A stretch of DNA of 64,000 bases from Paucibacter aquatile (GTDB taxonomy: Bacteria > Pseudomonadota > Gammaproteobacteria > Burkholderiales > Burkholderiaceae_C): NCBI RefSeq assembly GCF_002885975.1, contig NZ_POSP01000001.1, positions 124,001 to 188,000 of the forward strand, in the 5' to 3' direction. A program made the position numbers and the translations under genes. Of this stretch, positions 14,407-24,749 are shown one piece after another. The notes beneath the pieces were generated by a model. The model did no database searches and was not told where the DNA came from. It worked only from the letters and a program-made list of their open reading frames with translations. The number at the start of each line of letters is the position of its first letter. Position 1 is the stretch's first letter.

Positions 14407-15482
14407 GTCGGGGCGGTGCAAGATTCTTTGTGGGCCGCGAGCGAGGCCAGGCCGCAATGCAGCAGGAGCTGCTGAACCAGGGCGGGGGCCAGCAACCAGC
14501 CGTGGCGGTAGAGGCCGTTCAGGCGCAGCAGTCCGGGCTCGGCCAGGCTCAGCGGGCGGTGGTCGGGCAGGGCGGGGCGCAGATTGACATCGAGCCGTGT
14601 GATGCGCGCCTCGGCCAGCGCGGGCAGGACGCTGTGGGCGGCGGCCATCAGCTCGACGGCACTTTGCAGGCTGACCGGCGAGCGGTCCTCGCTTTCGATC
14701 TCGCTGGCGCCCAGCACCAGGCTGTCCGGCGTGCGCGGCACGAGGTAGATGCGGTGGCGCGGATGCAGCAAGCGCAGCGGTCGCTGCAGGCCGTGACCGC
14801 TGAGGCTCAGATGCACGACCTCGCCGCGCACGCCACGCAGGCCCGCGACCTGTGGCCGGGCGCCCAGGCCGCGGCAGTCGATGGCCCAGTCCGCGGCGAC
14901 GCGTGCTCCGCTGCTCAGCTGAAGTTCGCCGGCATGCAAAGCATCCACGGGCGATTGCCAGTGCCAGCGCACGTCAGGGGATTGATCTTGCAGCGCAGCC
15001 ATCAGTCCAGGTGGATGGATCAAGCCCTCGCCCGGCAGCAGCCAGGCGCGCGGGCCACGCAGGAGGCTGGGCTCCAGGTCCTGCAGCTCGGCCTCGCTCA
15101 AGGACTGAGCCCGGCCGAGTTCGGGGTGCTCGCCCAGGCGAGCCAGCACCCGCTCGGCCGCACCCAGGTCCTGGCGGTGCGCGAGCAGCAGGCTGCCCTG
15201 GGTTTGCAGGCAAGACCTGACCCCCAGCGCCTCGCAGACCTGCGGCCAGAGCTGCAGCGAGCGCCAACCCAGCGCCGCCACCTCGGCCTCGGCCCGGTCC
15301 AGCTCGGCCAGGGGGCTGAGCATGCCGGCGGCGGTGAAGGCGGCGGCGCCCTGGCCGTCGAAGCGCGGCTCGGGGCCGGGGCCGGCCTCGAAGACCTGCA
15401 CGGCGTGGCCGGCGCGGCTCAGCGCCCAGGCGAACAGGCGCCCGGCCAGGCCGGCGCCCGCGATGGCGATTTGCAGGCCCAT
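14403..15482 (-). CDS. thiO: glycine oxidase (FAD-dependent)
   Basis: 359 residues. It begins MGLQIAIAGAGLAGRL, a Rossmann FAD-binding motif, and ends with RLNGLYRHGWLLAPAL, typical of the ThiO/DAO fold. It oxidises glycine to the imine that ThiG needs. The ATG follows the thiC stop after one base (TGA-G-ATG), and the thiO stop overlaps thiS, so translation is coupled through thiC-thiO-thiS. Use of ThiO rather than ThiH implies aerobic thiazole synthesis. Confidence 0.93.
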   Translation of the reverse strand: MGLQIAIAGAGLAGRLFAWALSRAGHAVQVFEAGPGPEPRFDGQGAAAFTAAGMLSPLAELDRAEAEVAALGWRSLQLWPQVCEALGVRSCLQTQGSLLLAHRQDLGAAERVLARLGEHPELGRAQSLSEAELQDLEPSLLRGPRAWLLPGEGLIHPPGLMAALQDQSPDVRWHWQSPVDALHAGELQLSSGARVAADWAIDCRGLGARPQVAGLRGVRGEVVHLSLSGHGLQRPLRLLHPRHRIYLVPRTPDSLVLGASEIESEDRSPVSLQSAVELMAAAHSVLPALAEARITRLDVNLRPALPDHRPLSLAEPGLLRLNGLYRHGWLLAPALVQQLLLHCGLASLAAHKESCTAPT

Positions 15483-15483
15483 C

Positions 15484-17370
<1,887 letters not shown>

Positions 17371-17644
17371 GGGGATGCATTCCTCGCTGTGCTGGTGGGG
17401 CTGCGAGGGCTGGCATCGAAACGGCGGAGGCCTGGCACAAGGGCGGGCGCGACCGGCAGCGTTGGCGCTTTCGCTTCAACGGCACTGGGATGGAGGGAGC
17501 CCAGGACGGGCGTCGGGCCAGGGTGTCGCAGCGGCGGTGAGGGCGGATCGGGGGCCACCTTTGAGGCGTGGTCTCGTTCGCGTTCACTGCGGCTGGCCCT
17601 GGTGCGATGCATGTCCAGGGCCCGCACCCCAGGCGGGGGTCGGG

Positions 17645-17755
17645 CTCTTCTTACGCCGGTATCAACCGGATCAAGTTCAGCGGGTCCGTGGCTTCCACCA
17701 CATCTCAGCCCGGTGCATCGTGAACGACTGCACAACAGGGCCCCCCGGAGCGTGT
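17645..17755 (-). promoter_or_regulatory. TPP riboswitch (thi box) upstream of thiC
   Basis: On the minus strand the segment has the conserved aptamer order: CCGGGGGGCCC, then GGGCTGAGATG, then GGACCCGCTGAACTTGATC and GGTTGATACCGGCGTAAG. It lies 275 nt before thiC, a long leader. In that leader, 17595-17622 forms an 8-bp hairpin (GGCCCTGG/CCAGGGCC) with no T-run after it, so control may act on translation or through Rho rather than by intrinsic termination. No gene is seen in 17371-17644. Confidence 0.93.
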
Positions 17756-17895
17756 CCGCAGTATATCCACATTAGGTTGGGCTCTCTGGACTGCGGGCAA
17801 ACCCGAGCAAGGGAGGCCCTGGGCCTTCCCTAAACTCCCGCCTGCCGCGACCAGCGGTTTCGCTGACCCCCCAACACAATTTCAAGGAGCACAGC

Positions 17896-18744
17896 ATGTG
17901 TCGAAGCAAGCGCCGGGCCTTGAGTCTGGTGGGTGTGGCCGTAACCCTGGCCACGACATTGAGCACCAGCCCTCTGGCACAAGCCCAAGGCAGTGAAGCC
18001 GGCAAGGCCGATGCCGGCAAAAGCAGCACCAGCAACAAGGCGGAAATGACCCCGGCCGAGCGCGCGCAGCGCGATGCCGACAAGGTCTTCCAATGGATCC
18101 GCCTGCATGCCGACAAGCCGGGCGCCAAGCCGACCATCATCTTGCCGGGTCAGGGGGCGGCCGCAGCACCGGCGCCGGTGGCGGCCAAAGCCGCCAGCAA
18201 TCGCACGCCTGAGCGCAATGGTGGAAGCGATGTGGCATCGGCCAAACGCGCGGGCACGCCGGCCGACCGCAAAGGCATCACCGAAACCGTGACCGATATC
18301 GTGCCCGAGCGTGGCGCCGCCACGCAGACCGCGGCAGCCCCGTCACAGCTCAATGAACCGGCCCCGGAGCCCACCCGCCTGGCTGCCGCCAGTTTGAGCG
18401 CCGCGTCGGTTCCGCCGACTCTGCCCGAGACCCTGGCTGCACCGCCGGCCTCCGCCTCGCCCGCCTTCGCCGAACCCCCGGCGCCGCCACTTGAAACCCC
18501 GCTCAAGGCCATCAAGATGGTCGAGCCCGAGTTCCCTCGGCAGCTGCAATCGACCCTGCGCTCGGGCTCGGTGCAGGTGCGTTTCACCGTCAACCCGGAT
18601 GGCACGGTGGGCCGTGCCGAAGCGATCCAAACCACCCATCGTCGGCTCAGCCCCGCCGCGCTGGAAGCTGTCAACCAATGGCGTTTCGAACCCATTGCCA
18701 AGGCTCGTGAGGCGACGGTGGAGTTGGTGTTCCGCCTGGAGTGA
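17896..18744 (+). CDS. TonB C-terminal domain protein with signal peptide
   Basis: 282 residues. A signal-peptide-like N-terminus ends PLAQAQ (about residue 31). A long low-complexity Ala/Pro-rich region covers about 90-195. The TonB-type C-terminal domain reads VEPEFPRQLQSTLRSGSVQV through LEAVNQWRFEPI. AAGGAG precedes the start by 8 nt. Classical TonB keeps an uncleaved anchor and works with ExbBD; neither is seen here. The function is therefore uncertain: it could be a periplasmic or surface-layer TonB-like partner rather than an energy transducer. Confidence 0.75.
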   Translation: MCRSKRRALSLVGVAVTLATTLSTSPLAQAQGSEAGKADAGKSSTSNKAEMTPAERAQRDADKVFQWIRLHADKPGAKPTIILPGQGAAAAPAPVAAKAASNRTPERNGGSDVASAKRAGTPADRKGITETVTDIVPERGAATQTAAAPSQLNEPAPEPTRLAAASLSAASVPPTLPETLAAPPASASPAFAEPPAPPLETPLKAIKMVEPEFPRQLQSTLRSGSVQVRFTVNPDGTVGRAEAIQTTHRRLSPAALEAVNQWRFEPIAKAREATVELVFRLE

Positions 18745-18886
18745 TCCGGTTCGCCGTTGCGCTGGCGCTGGTTGCTGGAGGGGGGGGCGGTGTTTGTTTG
18801 ATTGCGAAAATAGCCATGTAGCGCTTGATCGACCCGGCGGCGCGTAAAATCGGTACTTCCTCAGCCTTTTGGCGACCCACCCGATC

Positions 18887-19225
18887 ATGGAAGACCTGCC
18901 ACTTGCCGCATTGACCCAGGTTGCGGCCTATTTCCAGGCCTTGTCTGAGCCCACGCGCTTGCAGATCCTCAATCTGCTGCGGCAGCAGGAGCGCAAGGTG
19001 GGTGAGTTGGCCGAGTTGTGTGGCTTCAGCATCGCCAACATCTCGCGCCACCTGAGCCTGCTGCAGCAGCAAGGTCTGGTGGAGCGAGAGAGCCGCGGTA
19101 CCAGTGCTTACTACCGCATCGCCGATCCGGCGGTCTATCAGCTCTGCGATCTGGTCTGCGGCAGCATTGCCCAGAGCAATGCGCGTGCCGCCAAGATCAA
19201 CGCGGCCTTTGTTCAGAACCGCTGA
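18887..19225 (+). CDS. ArsR-family transcriptional regulator
   Basis: 112 residues from the ATG at 18887; an upstream in-frame TTG at 18869 is less likely. The winged helix contains LSEPTRLQILNLL, VGELAELCGFSIANISRHLSLL and a wing VERESRGTSAYYRI. The alpha-3 metal site of classical ArsR (ELCVCDL) is absent, with only one Cys in ELAELCGFS, so metal sensing is doubtful. The DNA target is unknown. It stands alone on the plus strand. Confidence 0.88.
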   Translation: MEDLPLAALTQVAAYFQALSEPTRLQILNLLRQQERKVGELAELCGFSIANISRHLSLLQQQGLVERESRGTSAYYRIADPAVYQLCDLVCGSIAQSNARAAKINAAFVQNR

Positions 19226-19390
19226 CATATCCCGTTACAAAAACGGCACTCGTTTGCAGGTGGTTTCACGGGCTTGCGGCGTTGACGCGGCCTGCGCTTT
19301 GACGGAACCTCGCTTTCTTTTGTCGGGCCCGTGAACGATTGCGCTTCGAAGCCGGGGCGTCGTGATGGGCCCTTTTGAGGGAGAAGCGGT

Positions 19391-20437
19391 ATGAGCAAGC
19401 GAAACAGCTGGGTCCTGAAACCTTTGGCCGCCAGCCTGATGGTCTGGGCCTGTGGGCCGCTGGCGGCGCAGACGGCGCCCTCCAGTTCGTATGCCAGCCT
19501 GGTCGTGTTCGGTGACAGCCTGGCCGACAGCGGCAACAATGCCCGTCTGGTCGGGGCGGACCCAGGGCAGGTGATCAGCGGGGATGCTTATTTCGCGTCC
19601 CGCCCCTTTGCCTCGGGTCGTTACAGCAATGGGCCGGTCTGGGCCGAGCGCTTCGCCGATCGGCTGGGCCTCAGCGCCCAGGCCTCGCAGCTGGGCGGCA
19701 GCAACTTTGCTTACGGCGGCGGGGCCTCCGGGCAGGACGGCTCGGGGACGCCCATCCCTGGTTTCCCTTTCAGCATGCGCACACAGCTGGACCAGTATCT
19801 GGCCACGCTGCCCCTGAGTGGCAGTACCGCGCCCGCGCAATCCTTGTTTGTGCTGTCGGGCGGCGCCGTCAATGTGAGCCAAACCATGGAGGCGGCAGCC
19901 ATGAATCCGGCTGCCGCCGCCGCAATTGTGGATGCCGCTGCGCGCAGCTTTGCCGAGGACATCGGCGCCATGGTCGACACCTTGCAAGCGGCCGGAGCAC
20001 AGCACATCCTGGTGCTCAATGTGGCCGACTTCGGTCTCACACCGCGTGCACAGAGCTATGGCGCGCCGGTGGCCGCACTCGGTTCCTGGGCCGCGAACGC
20101 CATGAATCTTTCCCTGGCCCAGCGGCTCACCGGGGAGGCCGGCGTGCAGGTGTTTGATCTTTTCGGCACCTTGGGTCGGGTGGTGGCCCAGCCTTCGGCG
20201 TATGGCCTCAGCAATGTCAGCCATGCCTGTGGCGCTGCACACAACGGCTGCGATCCGGCCACCGCCTTGTTCTACGACGGTCAGCACCCCACGGCCTTCG
20301 GCCACCAGCTGATTGCCGATCAGGTGTATGCGGCGGCCGTGCCCGAGCCGGCATCGGCGGCGCTGCTCTTGGCGGGCATGGCTGGCGTGTTGACCCTTGC
20401 GAGCCGGCGGCGGCGCATGGAGGCGGCCGGCGCTTGA
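19391..20437 (+). CDS. GDSL-type esterase/lipase with PEP-CTERM sorting signal
   Basis: 348 residues. A signal peptide (about 1-27, ending PLAAQ) precedes block I VVFGDSLADSGNN, with nucleophile Ser43, and block V FYDGQHPTAFGH holds the Asp and His of the triad. The C-terminus reads VPEPASAALLLAGM, then a hydrophobic stretch and RRRR: a PEP-CTERM signal for exosortase processing. The enzyme is therefore predicted to be exported and anchored or released via exosortase, alongside exopolysaccharide. It converges on the LysR gene with no intervening base. Confidence 0.9.
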   Translation: MSKRNSWVLKPLAASLMVWACGPLAAQTAPSSSYASLVVFGDSLADSGNNARLVGADPGQVISGDAYFASRPFASGRYSNGPVWAERFADRLGLSAQASQLGGSNFAYGGGASGQDGSGTPIPGFPFSMRTQLDQYLATLPLSGSTAPAQSLFVLSGGAVNVSQTMEAAAMNPAAAAAIVDAAARSFAEDIGAMVDTLQAAGAQHILVLNVADFGLTPRAQSYGAPVAALGSWAANAMNLSLAQRLTGEAGVQVFDLFGTLGRVVAQPSAYGLSNVSHACGAAHNGCDPATALFYDGQHPTAFGHQLIADQVYAAAVPEPASAALLLAGMAGVLTLASRRRRMEAAGA

Positions 20438-21376
20438 TCAGCGGCGCGGGTCGGGCGCTTGGCCCGGGCATTGCGCCATGCGTGCGGCCAGTGCTTCGAG
20501 AAACACCCGGGTGCGCAGCGGCATCAGCCGCCGCTCGGGGAAGACCGCCCAGCAGGTGACGTCCGGCAGCTGCCAGTCCGGCAGCACGTGCTGCAACTGC
20601 CCGCTGGCCAGCCAAGGGCCGGCGAAATGGTTGCCCACGGCCGTGATGCCCACGCCGGCGCAGGCCAGGCGCAGCAGCATGTCGGGCGCGTTGACCAGGC
20701 TGCGCCGGGCGGGCGTGCCGCTCCAGCTTTCTTCGCTGCCGTCGGGGCGAAAGCGTTGCAGGCGCCAGGGCGGGGCCTCACCCGCGCGGTTCAGGATCAT
20801 CAGGCCATGCTGGTCGAGCAAGTCTTCGGGTTGTCGTGGTTCGCCATGGGCCTTCAGATAGCTCGGTGAGGCATAGAGCCCGTTGCTGAACACGGCCAGG
20901 CGTCGTGCGGCCAGCTGGCTGTCGGCCGGCAGCTCGCCGATGCGCACGGCCAGATCAAAGCCCTCGGCGATCAGGTCCACGCGCCGCGGCGACAGGTCCA
21001 GCATCAGCGTGATGTCGGGGTAGCGCAGGGTGAAGTCCGCCAGCATGTCACCAAAGGCATGGTGGGCCAGATCGGCCGGCATGGACACGCGCAGCCGGCC
21101 GCTGGGCCGCAGCTGGCGCTGCGAGGCCAGGGCCAGGGCGCCATCGACCTCGGCGCTCAGCGCGCGCGCATGCTCCAGCACGCCGGCGCCGAACTCGGTC
21201 AGCGCCAGGCGCCGGGTGCTGCGCTGCAGCAGCTTTTCGCCCAGGCGCTGTTCCAGCGCGGCGATGCGCCGGGACACGCTGGATTTGGGCAGCTGCACCC
21301 GCTCGGCCGCGCGGCTGAAGCTGCCGCTGTCCATCACACGGGCAAACAGCAGCAGATCGTCGGCGTCGGGGCTCAT
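20438..21376 (-). CDS. LysR-family regulator divergent from azoR
   Basis: 312 residues. The N-terminal HTH reads SGSFSRAAERVQLPKSSVSRRIAALEQRLGEKLLQRSTR, closest to the CrgA/AaeR-like LysR group that often controls quinone- or electrophile-responsive genes. Residues 92-300 form the effector domain. It is divergent from azoR-pirin across 146 bp that contain a clear inverted repeat at 21414-21430, so control of those two genes is likely. Confidence 0.92.
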   Translation of the reverse strand: MSPDADDLLLFARVMDSGSFSRAAERVQLPKSSVSRRIAALEQRLGEKLLQRSTRRLALTEFGAGVLEHARALSAEVDGALALASQRQLRPSGRLRVSMPADLAHHAFGDMLADFTLRYPDITLMLDLSPRRVDLIAEGFDLAVRIGELPADSQLAARRLAVFSNGLYASPSYLKAHGEPRQPEDLLDQHGLMILNRAGEAPPWRLQRFRPDGSEESWSGTPARRSLVNAPDMLLRLACAGVGITAVGNHFAGPWLASGQLQHVLPDWQLPDVTCWAVFPERRLMPLRTRVFLEALAARMAQCPGQAPDPRR

Positions 21377-21413
21377 GGGTGGAGGATCTCTTTGGATTGA
21401 TGCTTTGGTGGAA

Positions 21414-21430
21414 CAATCTTATCCAGATTG
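21414..21430. promoter_or_regulatory. inverted repeat CAATCT-N5-AGATTG, probable LysR operator
   Basis: Perfect 6-bp inverted repeat in the LysR/azoR divergent region, centred 46 bp from the LysR start codon and about 100 bp from azoR. It contains the ATC-N7-GAT dyad type often bound by LysR proteins. Binding by the adjacent regulator is inferred. Confidence 0.5.
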
Positions 21431-21522
21431 ATGACTTCTGTCGCTCGGGTGTTCTCAATACAGTGAGCCCATCGCTTCACCACGGGGTGCAGCGCAACCG
21501 GCCACCTTGAGAGGAATCCACC

Positions 21523-22170
21523 ATGAGCGACATCAGCAACGCCTCCACCACCCGCATCCTGCAAATCAACTCCAGCGCCCGCCGCGTCGTCGAGGGTCAA
21601 GGCTCCGTTTCCACCCGCCTGGCCCAGGAACTGGTGGCCCGCCTGCAGGCCCAGCATCCGGCCAGCGAGCTGAGCGTGCGCGACCTGGCCCTGCAGCCGC
21701 AGCCGGTGCTCGACGAAGCGGCCCTGCAAGCCCTGTTCACCCCGGCCGAGCAGCGCAGCGCCGAGCAGGCTGCCCGCGTCGCCCTGGACGATGCCTTGAT
21801 CGCCGAGGCGCAGGCCGCCGATGTGCTGGTGATCGGCTCGCCCATGATCAACTTTGGCGTCAGCGCCCAGCTGAAGAACTGGATTGATGCGATCTCGCGC
21901 GCCCGCGTCACGTTTCAGTACACCGCCAATGGCCCCGAAGGCCTGCTGAAGAACAAGAAGGTCTATGTCGTGCTGTCGCGCGGTGGCATCCATCGTGACC
22001 AGCCCAGCGACACCGTCGTGCCTTATCTGCGCAATGTGCTGGCCTTCCTCGGCATGACCGATGTGCAGTTCATCTACGCCGAAGGTCTGGCCATGGGCCC
22101 CGAGGCCGAAGCGGCCGGCTGGGCCGCAGCACGCGAGCAGATCGACGAAGCCCTCGCTACCATCGCCTGA
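21523..22170 (+). CDS. azoR: FMN-dependent NADH-azoreductase / quinone reductase
   Basis: 215 residues with a flavodoxin-like fold. ILQINSSARRVVEGQGSVSTRL is the FMN-phosphate loop, and GSPMINFGVSAQLKNWIDAISRARVTF and VYVVLSRGG are family blocks. It reduces azo dyes and quinones using NADH. GAGAGGAA provides a ribosome site. It is followed after 55 bp by a pirin gene, a common partnership under LysR control for electrophile detoxification. Confidence 0.93.
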   Translation: MSDISNASTTRILQINSSARRVVEGQGSVSTRLAQELVARLQAQHPASELSVRDLALQPQPVLDEAALQALFTPAEQRSAEQAARVALDDALIAEAQAADVLVIGSPMINFGVSAQLKNWIDAISRARVTFQYTANGPEGLLKNKKVYVVLSRGGIHRDQPSDTVVPYLRNVLAFLGMTDVQFIYAEGLAMGPEAEAAGWAAAREQIDEALATIA

Positions 22171-22225
22171 GCGCGATCCAGCCCCAAGCCCACCCACTTC
22201 GAAGACTTCAGAAAGGTCGTCCCCG

Positions 22226-23107
22226 ATGAGCAGCCCGTCCCCCGTTCGCCAACCCGTCCACAGCCCTCGTGCGGTGGAGCGCCTGGTCGCCGGCCAGGCC
22301 ACCAGCGATGGGGCGGGCGTCAAGCTCACCCGGGTGCTGACGCAGGACCTGCAGCGCCGGCTCGACCCCTTTCTGATGCTCGATGCATTTGGCTCGGACC
22401 AGGCCGACGACTACATCGCCGGCTTCCCCAACCACCCGCACCGCGGTTTTGAAACCGTCACCTACATGCTCGAAGGCCGCATGCGCCACCGTGACTCCGC
22501 CGGCAACGAAGGCCTGCTCGGCAACGGCGGGGTGCAATGGATGACGGCCGGTCGCGGCGTCATCCACAGCGAGCTGCCCGAGCAGGAAGAGGGCCGCATG
22601 GAAGGCTTCCAGCTCTGGCTCAACCTGCCCAGCCACGACAAGATGCGCGCGCCCTGGTACCGCGACATCCCCACGGCCGAGATCCCTGAGTTCCAGACCG
22701 AGGCGGGCGTCACCGTGCGCGTGATCGCAGGCAGCAGCCACGGCGTGCGCGGTGCCATGCAGCGCGAACACACCGAGCCGCTCTACCTGGACCTGCACCT
22801 GCCCGCCGGCGCCCGTTTCGAGCAGGCCTTGCCCGAGGGGCATAACGCCTTCGTGTATGTGTACCGTGGTGCGCTGGAGTTCCCGGGCGGCTGCCGTGTG
22901 CCGGCCCAGCGCATGGCCATTCTGGCCAACACGCCGGGCAGCGATGGGCTGGTCTTGCAGGCGGCAGCGGACGCGCCCAGCCGCGCCATCCTGATCGCCG
23001 GCCGGCCGCTGCGCGAGCCGATCGTCCAGCACGGCCCCTTCGTGATGAACACGCACGAGGAGCTGGTGCAGGCGGTGCGCGACTACCAGGCCGGCGTGCT
23101 GGCTTGA
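22226..23107 (+). CDS. pirin family protein
   Basis: 293 residues from the ATG at 22226, preceded by GAAAGG; a longer open frame upstream overlaps azoR and is unlikely. The bicupin N-terminal domain shows NHPHRGFETVTYMLEG, with metal-binding His and Glu residues, and GGVQWMTAGRGVIHSE. Some bacterial pirins have quercetinase activity. Its position after azoR suggests oxidation of aromatic or quinone compounds. Confidence 0.93.
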   Translation: MSSPSPVRQPVHSPRAVERLVAGQATSDGAGVKLTRVLTQDLQRRLDPFLMLDAFGSDQADDYIAGFPNHPHRGFETVTYMLEGRMRHRDSAGNEGLLGNGGVQWMTAGRGVIHSELPEQEEGRMEGFQLWLNLPSHDKMRAPWYRDIPTAEIPEFQTEAGVTVRVIAGSSHGVRGAMQREHTEPLYLDLHLPAGARFEQALPEGHNAFVYVYRGALEFPGGCRVPAQRMAILANTPGSDGLVLQAAADAPSRAILIAGRPLREPIVQHGPFVMNTHEELVQAVRDYQAGVLA

Positions 23108-23169
23108 TGGCCGATCCGGGCGAGTCGCAGCGGCTCGCCTTTGCGGACGCGGTGAACGCGCGCCCTCGA

Positions 23170-23628
23170 TCAGCGATTGCGAGTGGTGCGCTCGAACGCG
23201 GGCACGCGGAAGTTCTTGGCGAACAGCTTTCGGGTGTGCAAGCTGAATCGCATCGAAACCTGGCCCTCGACCGGACGGTCGTTGACACGCTGGGCGTCGA
23301 AGACCCAGCCCTCGAACGAGGCCTTGGCAAAGCGCCGCACCGATTCCGGCATGCCCGGCAGCATCTGCACATCGATTTTGTGACACAGGCCTTCGGGGCT
23401 GACAAGGCAGGTCGCCAGCCCCCCACCCTCCCAGCCGGGCGTGCGCAGCAGCTCCCGTGGGCAGCTGGCCATATAGCGCTTGCCCTTGCCTTCATGGATG
23501 GAGGCGGAGGCGGAGGTGTCGGCGTCGTCCTAGGCCCGGGTGGCGCTGGGGCTTGCCAGCAGGAGTGCGCTCAAGATCGCCGTCAAAAGCTTGCGTGGGT
23601 CGGAGTGGGTTCGGAGCGGGAACATCAT
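23170..23628 (-). pseudogene. secreted TonB-like small protein interrupted by an amber codon
   Basis: Read from the ATG at 23628, the frame gives a good signal peptide (KLLTAILSALLLASPSATRA), then TAG at 23532-23530, then continues in the same frame for 120 codons to a stop at 23170. The downstream part includes FAKASFEGWVFDAQRVNDRP and VEGQVSMRFSL, weakly TonB-C-like. A single C-to-T change (CAG to TAG) would explain it. Alternatives are a sequencing error, or translation of only the 100-residue remnant from the ATG at 23472, which would lack a signal peptide. Confidence 0.65.
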
Positions 23629-23732
23629 GGAGTTTTTTGCAGATGCGAGCTTTGGTCGTGTCCGTGTGCATTCTGCGTCAGCCATCGCATGGGCCATGCT
23701 TGAACTGCATCACTCCGAAGAGGGGGAACGGC

Positions 23733-24605
23733 TCACAAGAGCATGGTCCGCAGCGAATCGAACTGCCAGCGCAGGAAGCGGCCCAGGCCGACCACGTCCG
23801 GGAAGATGCTGCTGGCAGTGATCTGGTGGTGCTCGGCCAGGAACTGCAGGGCCCGGCTTTTGCAAGCGGCGGTGATGGTGACGCGACCGAAGTGCGGCTG
23901 TGCTTCGAAACCGCTAGCGGCATCCAGCTTTTGCCGCTCCAGGTCGAGCGTGCGAATCAGGCGAGCATGGTCCGAAAACACCTCGCTCGCCACCGTGTGA
24001 TGGCCTTGCTGGGTGCGCATGCGCGGCGAAATCTTCGGGTCCAGCTCGACCAGGGCCGGCACCCCGGGTTGGTAGAGGTAGGCCGGCTCGGCGGGTGGCT
24101 GCGGGCTGGCATCGAGCAGGGCGCTCCAACGCCCATCCTGGGTCACTTGCTCGATGAAGATGCTGCGGTCGTAGAACCAGAGCTCGGCGTCCTCGCCCGG
24201 GTCGCTGGCGCAGGCGAAGTAGAGCGAAGTCCAGTAGCTGGCGCTCCAGTCCAGCAGGCGAGTCGGGATCTCGTAGTGCTGCATGACGCTGAGGCAGCGC
24301 AGGGTGTGGAAGGCATCGATCTGCTGGGTGTTGGGCATGTCGCTATGGCGATCCGGCAGCTTGGCGTAGTGATCGCGAAAGGCTTGCACCAGATGCCGCT
24401 CGATCAGCTCGGCCGTGGCGCTGGACGGGCGGGTGAACTGGCGCTGGAACGAGGGCTGCAAGCTGCCGAAGGGCCGCGACTGGCCGCGGTAGGCCCAGAC
24501 GCGGCCTTGGCTGCGGTGGGTTTCGAACAGGTCGATCAGTTCCGCCACGGCGGTGATGGGGGCGGGCACCGTGATGGCTTGCAGTTCCTGGGCGTCGAGT
24601 TTCAT
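23733..24605 (-). CDS. FRG-domain protein
   Basis: 290 residues from the ATG at 24605. It has the FRG signature near the N-terminus, VWAYRGQSRPFGSLQPS, followed by LRCLSVMQHYEIPTRLLDWSASYWTSLYFAC and ending with a short basic region. FRG (named for its conserved residues) is a widespread domain of unknown activity. It is found alone or joined to other domains, including in mobile and defence loci. Here it stands 144 bp after copA on the same strand, with no obvious partner. Confidence 0.88.
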   Translation of the reverse strand: MKLDAQELQAITVPAPITAVAELIDLFETHRSQGRVWAYRGQSRPFGSLQPSFQRQFTRPSSATAELIERHLVQAFRDHYAKLPDRHSDMPNTQQIDAFHTLRCLSVMQHYEIPTRLLDWSASYWTSLYFACASDPGEDAELWFYDRSIFIEQVTQDGRWSALLDASPQPPAEPAYLYQPGVPALVELDPKISPRMRTQQGHHTVASEVFSDHARLIRTLDLERQKLDAASGFEAQPHFGRVTITAACKSRALQFLAEHHQITASSIFPDVVGLGRFLRWQFDSLRTMLL

Positions 24606-24749
24606 GGGGGCTGGGTCTCCGGCCGGGCGATGTGCGCCCGCAGCCGGCAGCATGCCTTCAGACTCGGCGGCTGCCGAGCTGAACATTCCCCAAGCCCTGT
24701 CCCTGAAAGAGGGCTCAGGCGAACCCGCCCGCCGGCAGGTGGCGAATCG

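Noticed and set aside
19245..19258. CGGCAC...TTGCA resembling a sigma-54 promoter upstream of the PEP-CTERM esterase
   Set aside because: GG and GC are separated by 9 nt rather than the strict 10, and the first base is C. PEP-CTERM genes can be sigma-54 controlled, so it is worth noting, but the spacing argues against it.
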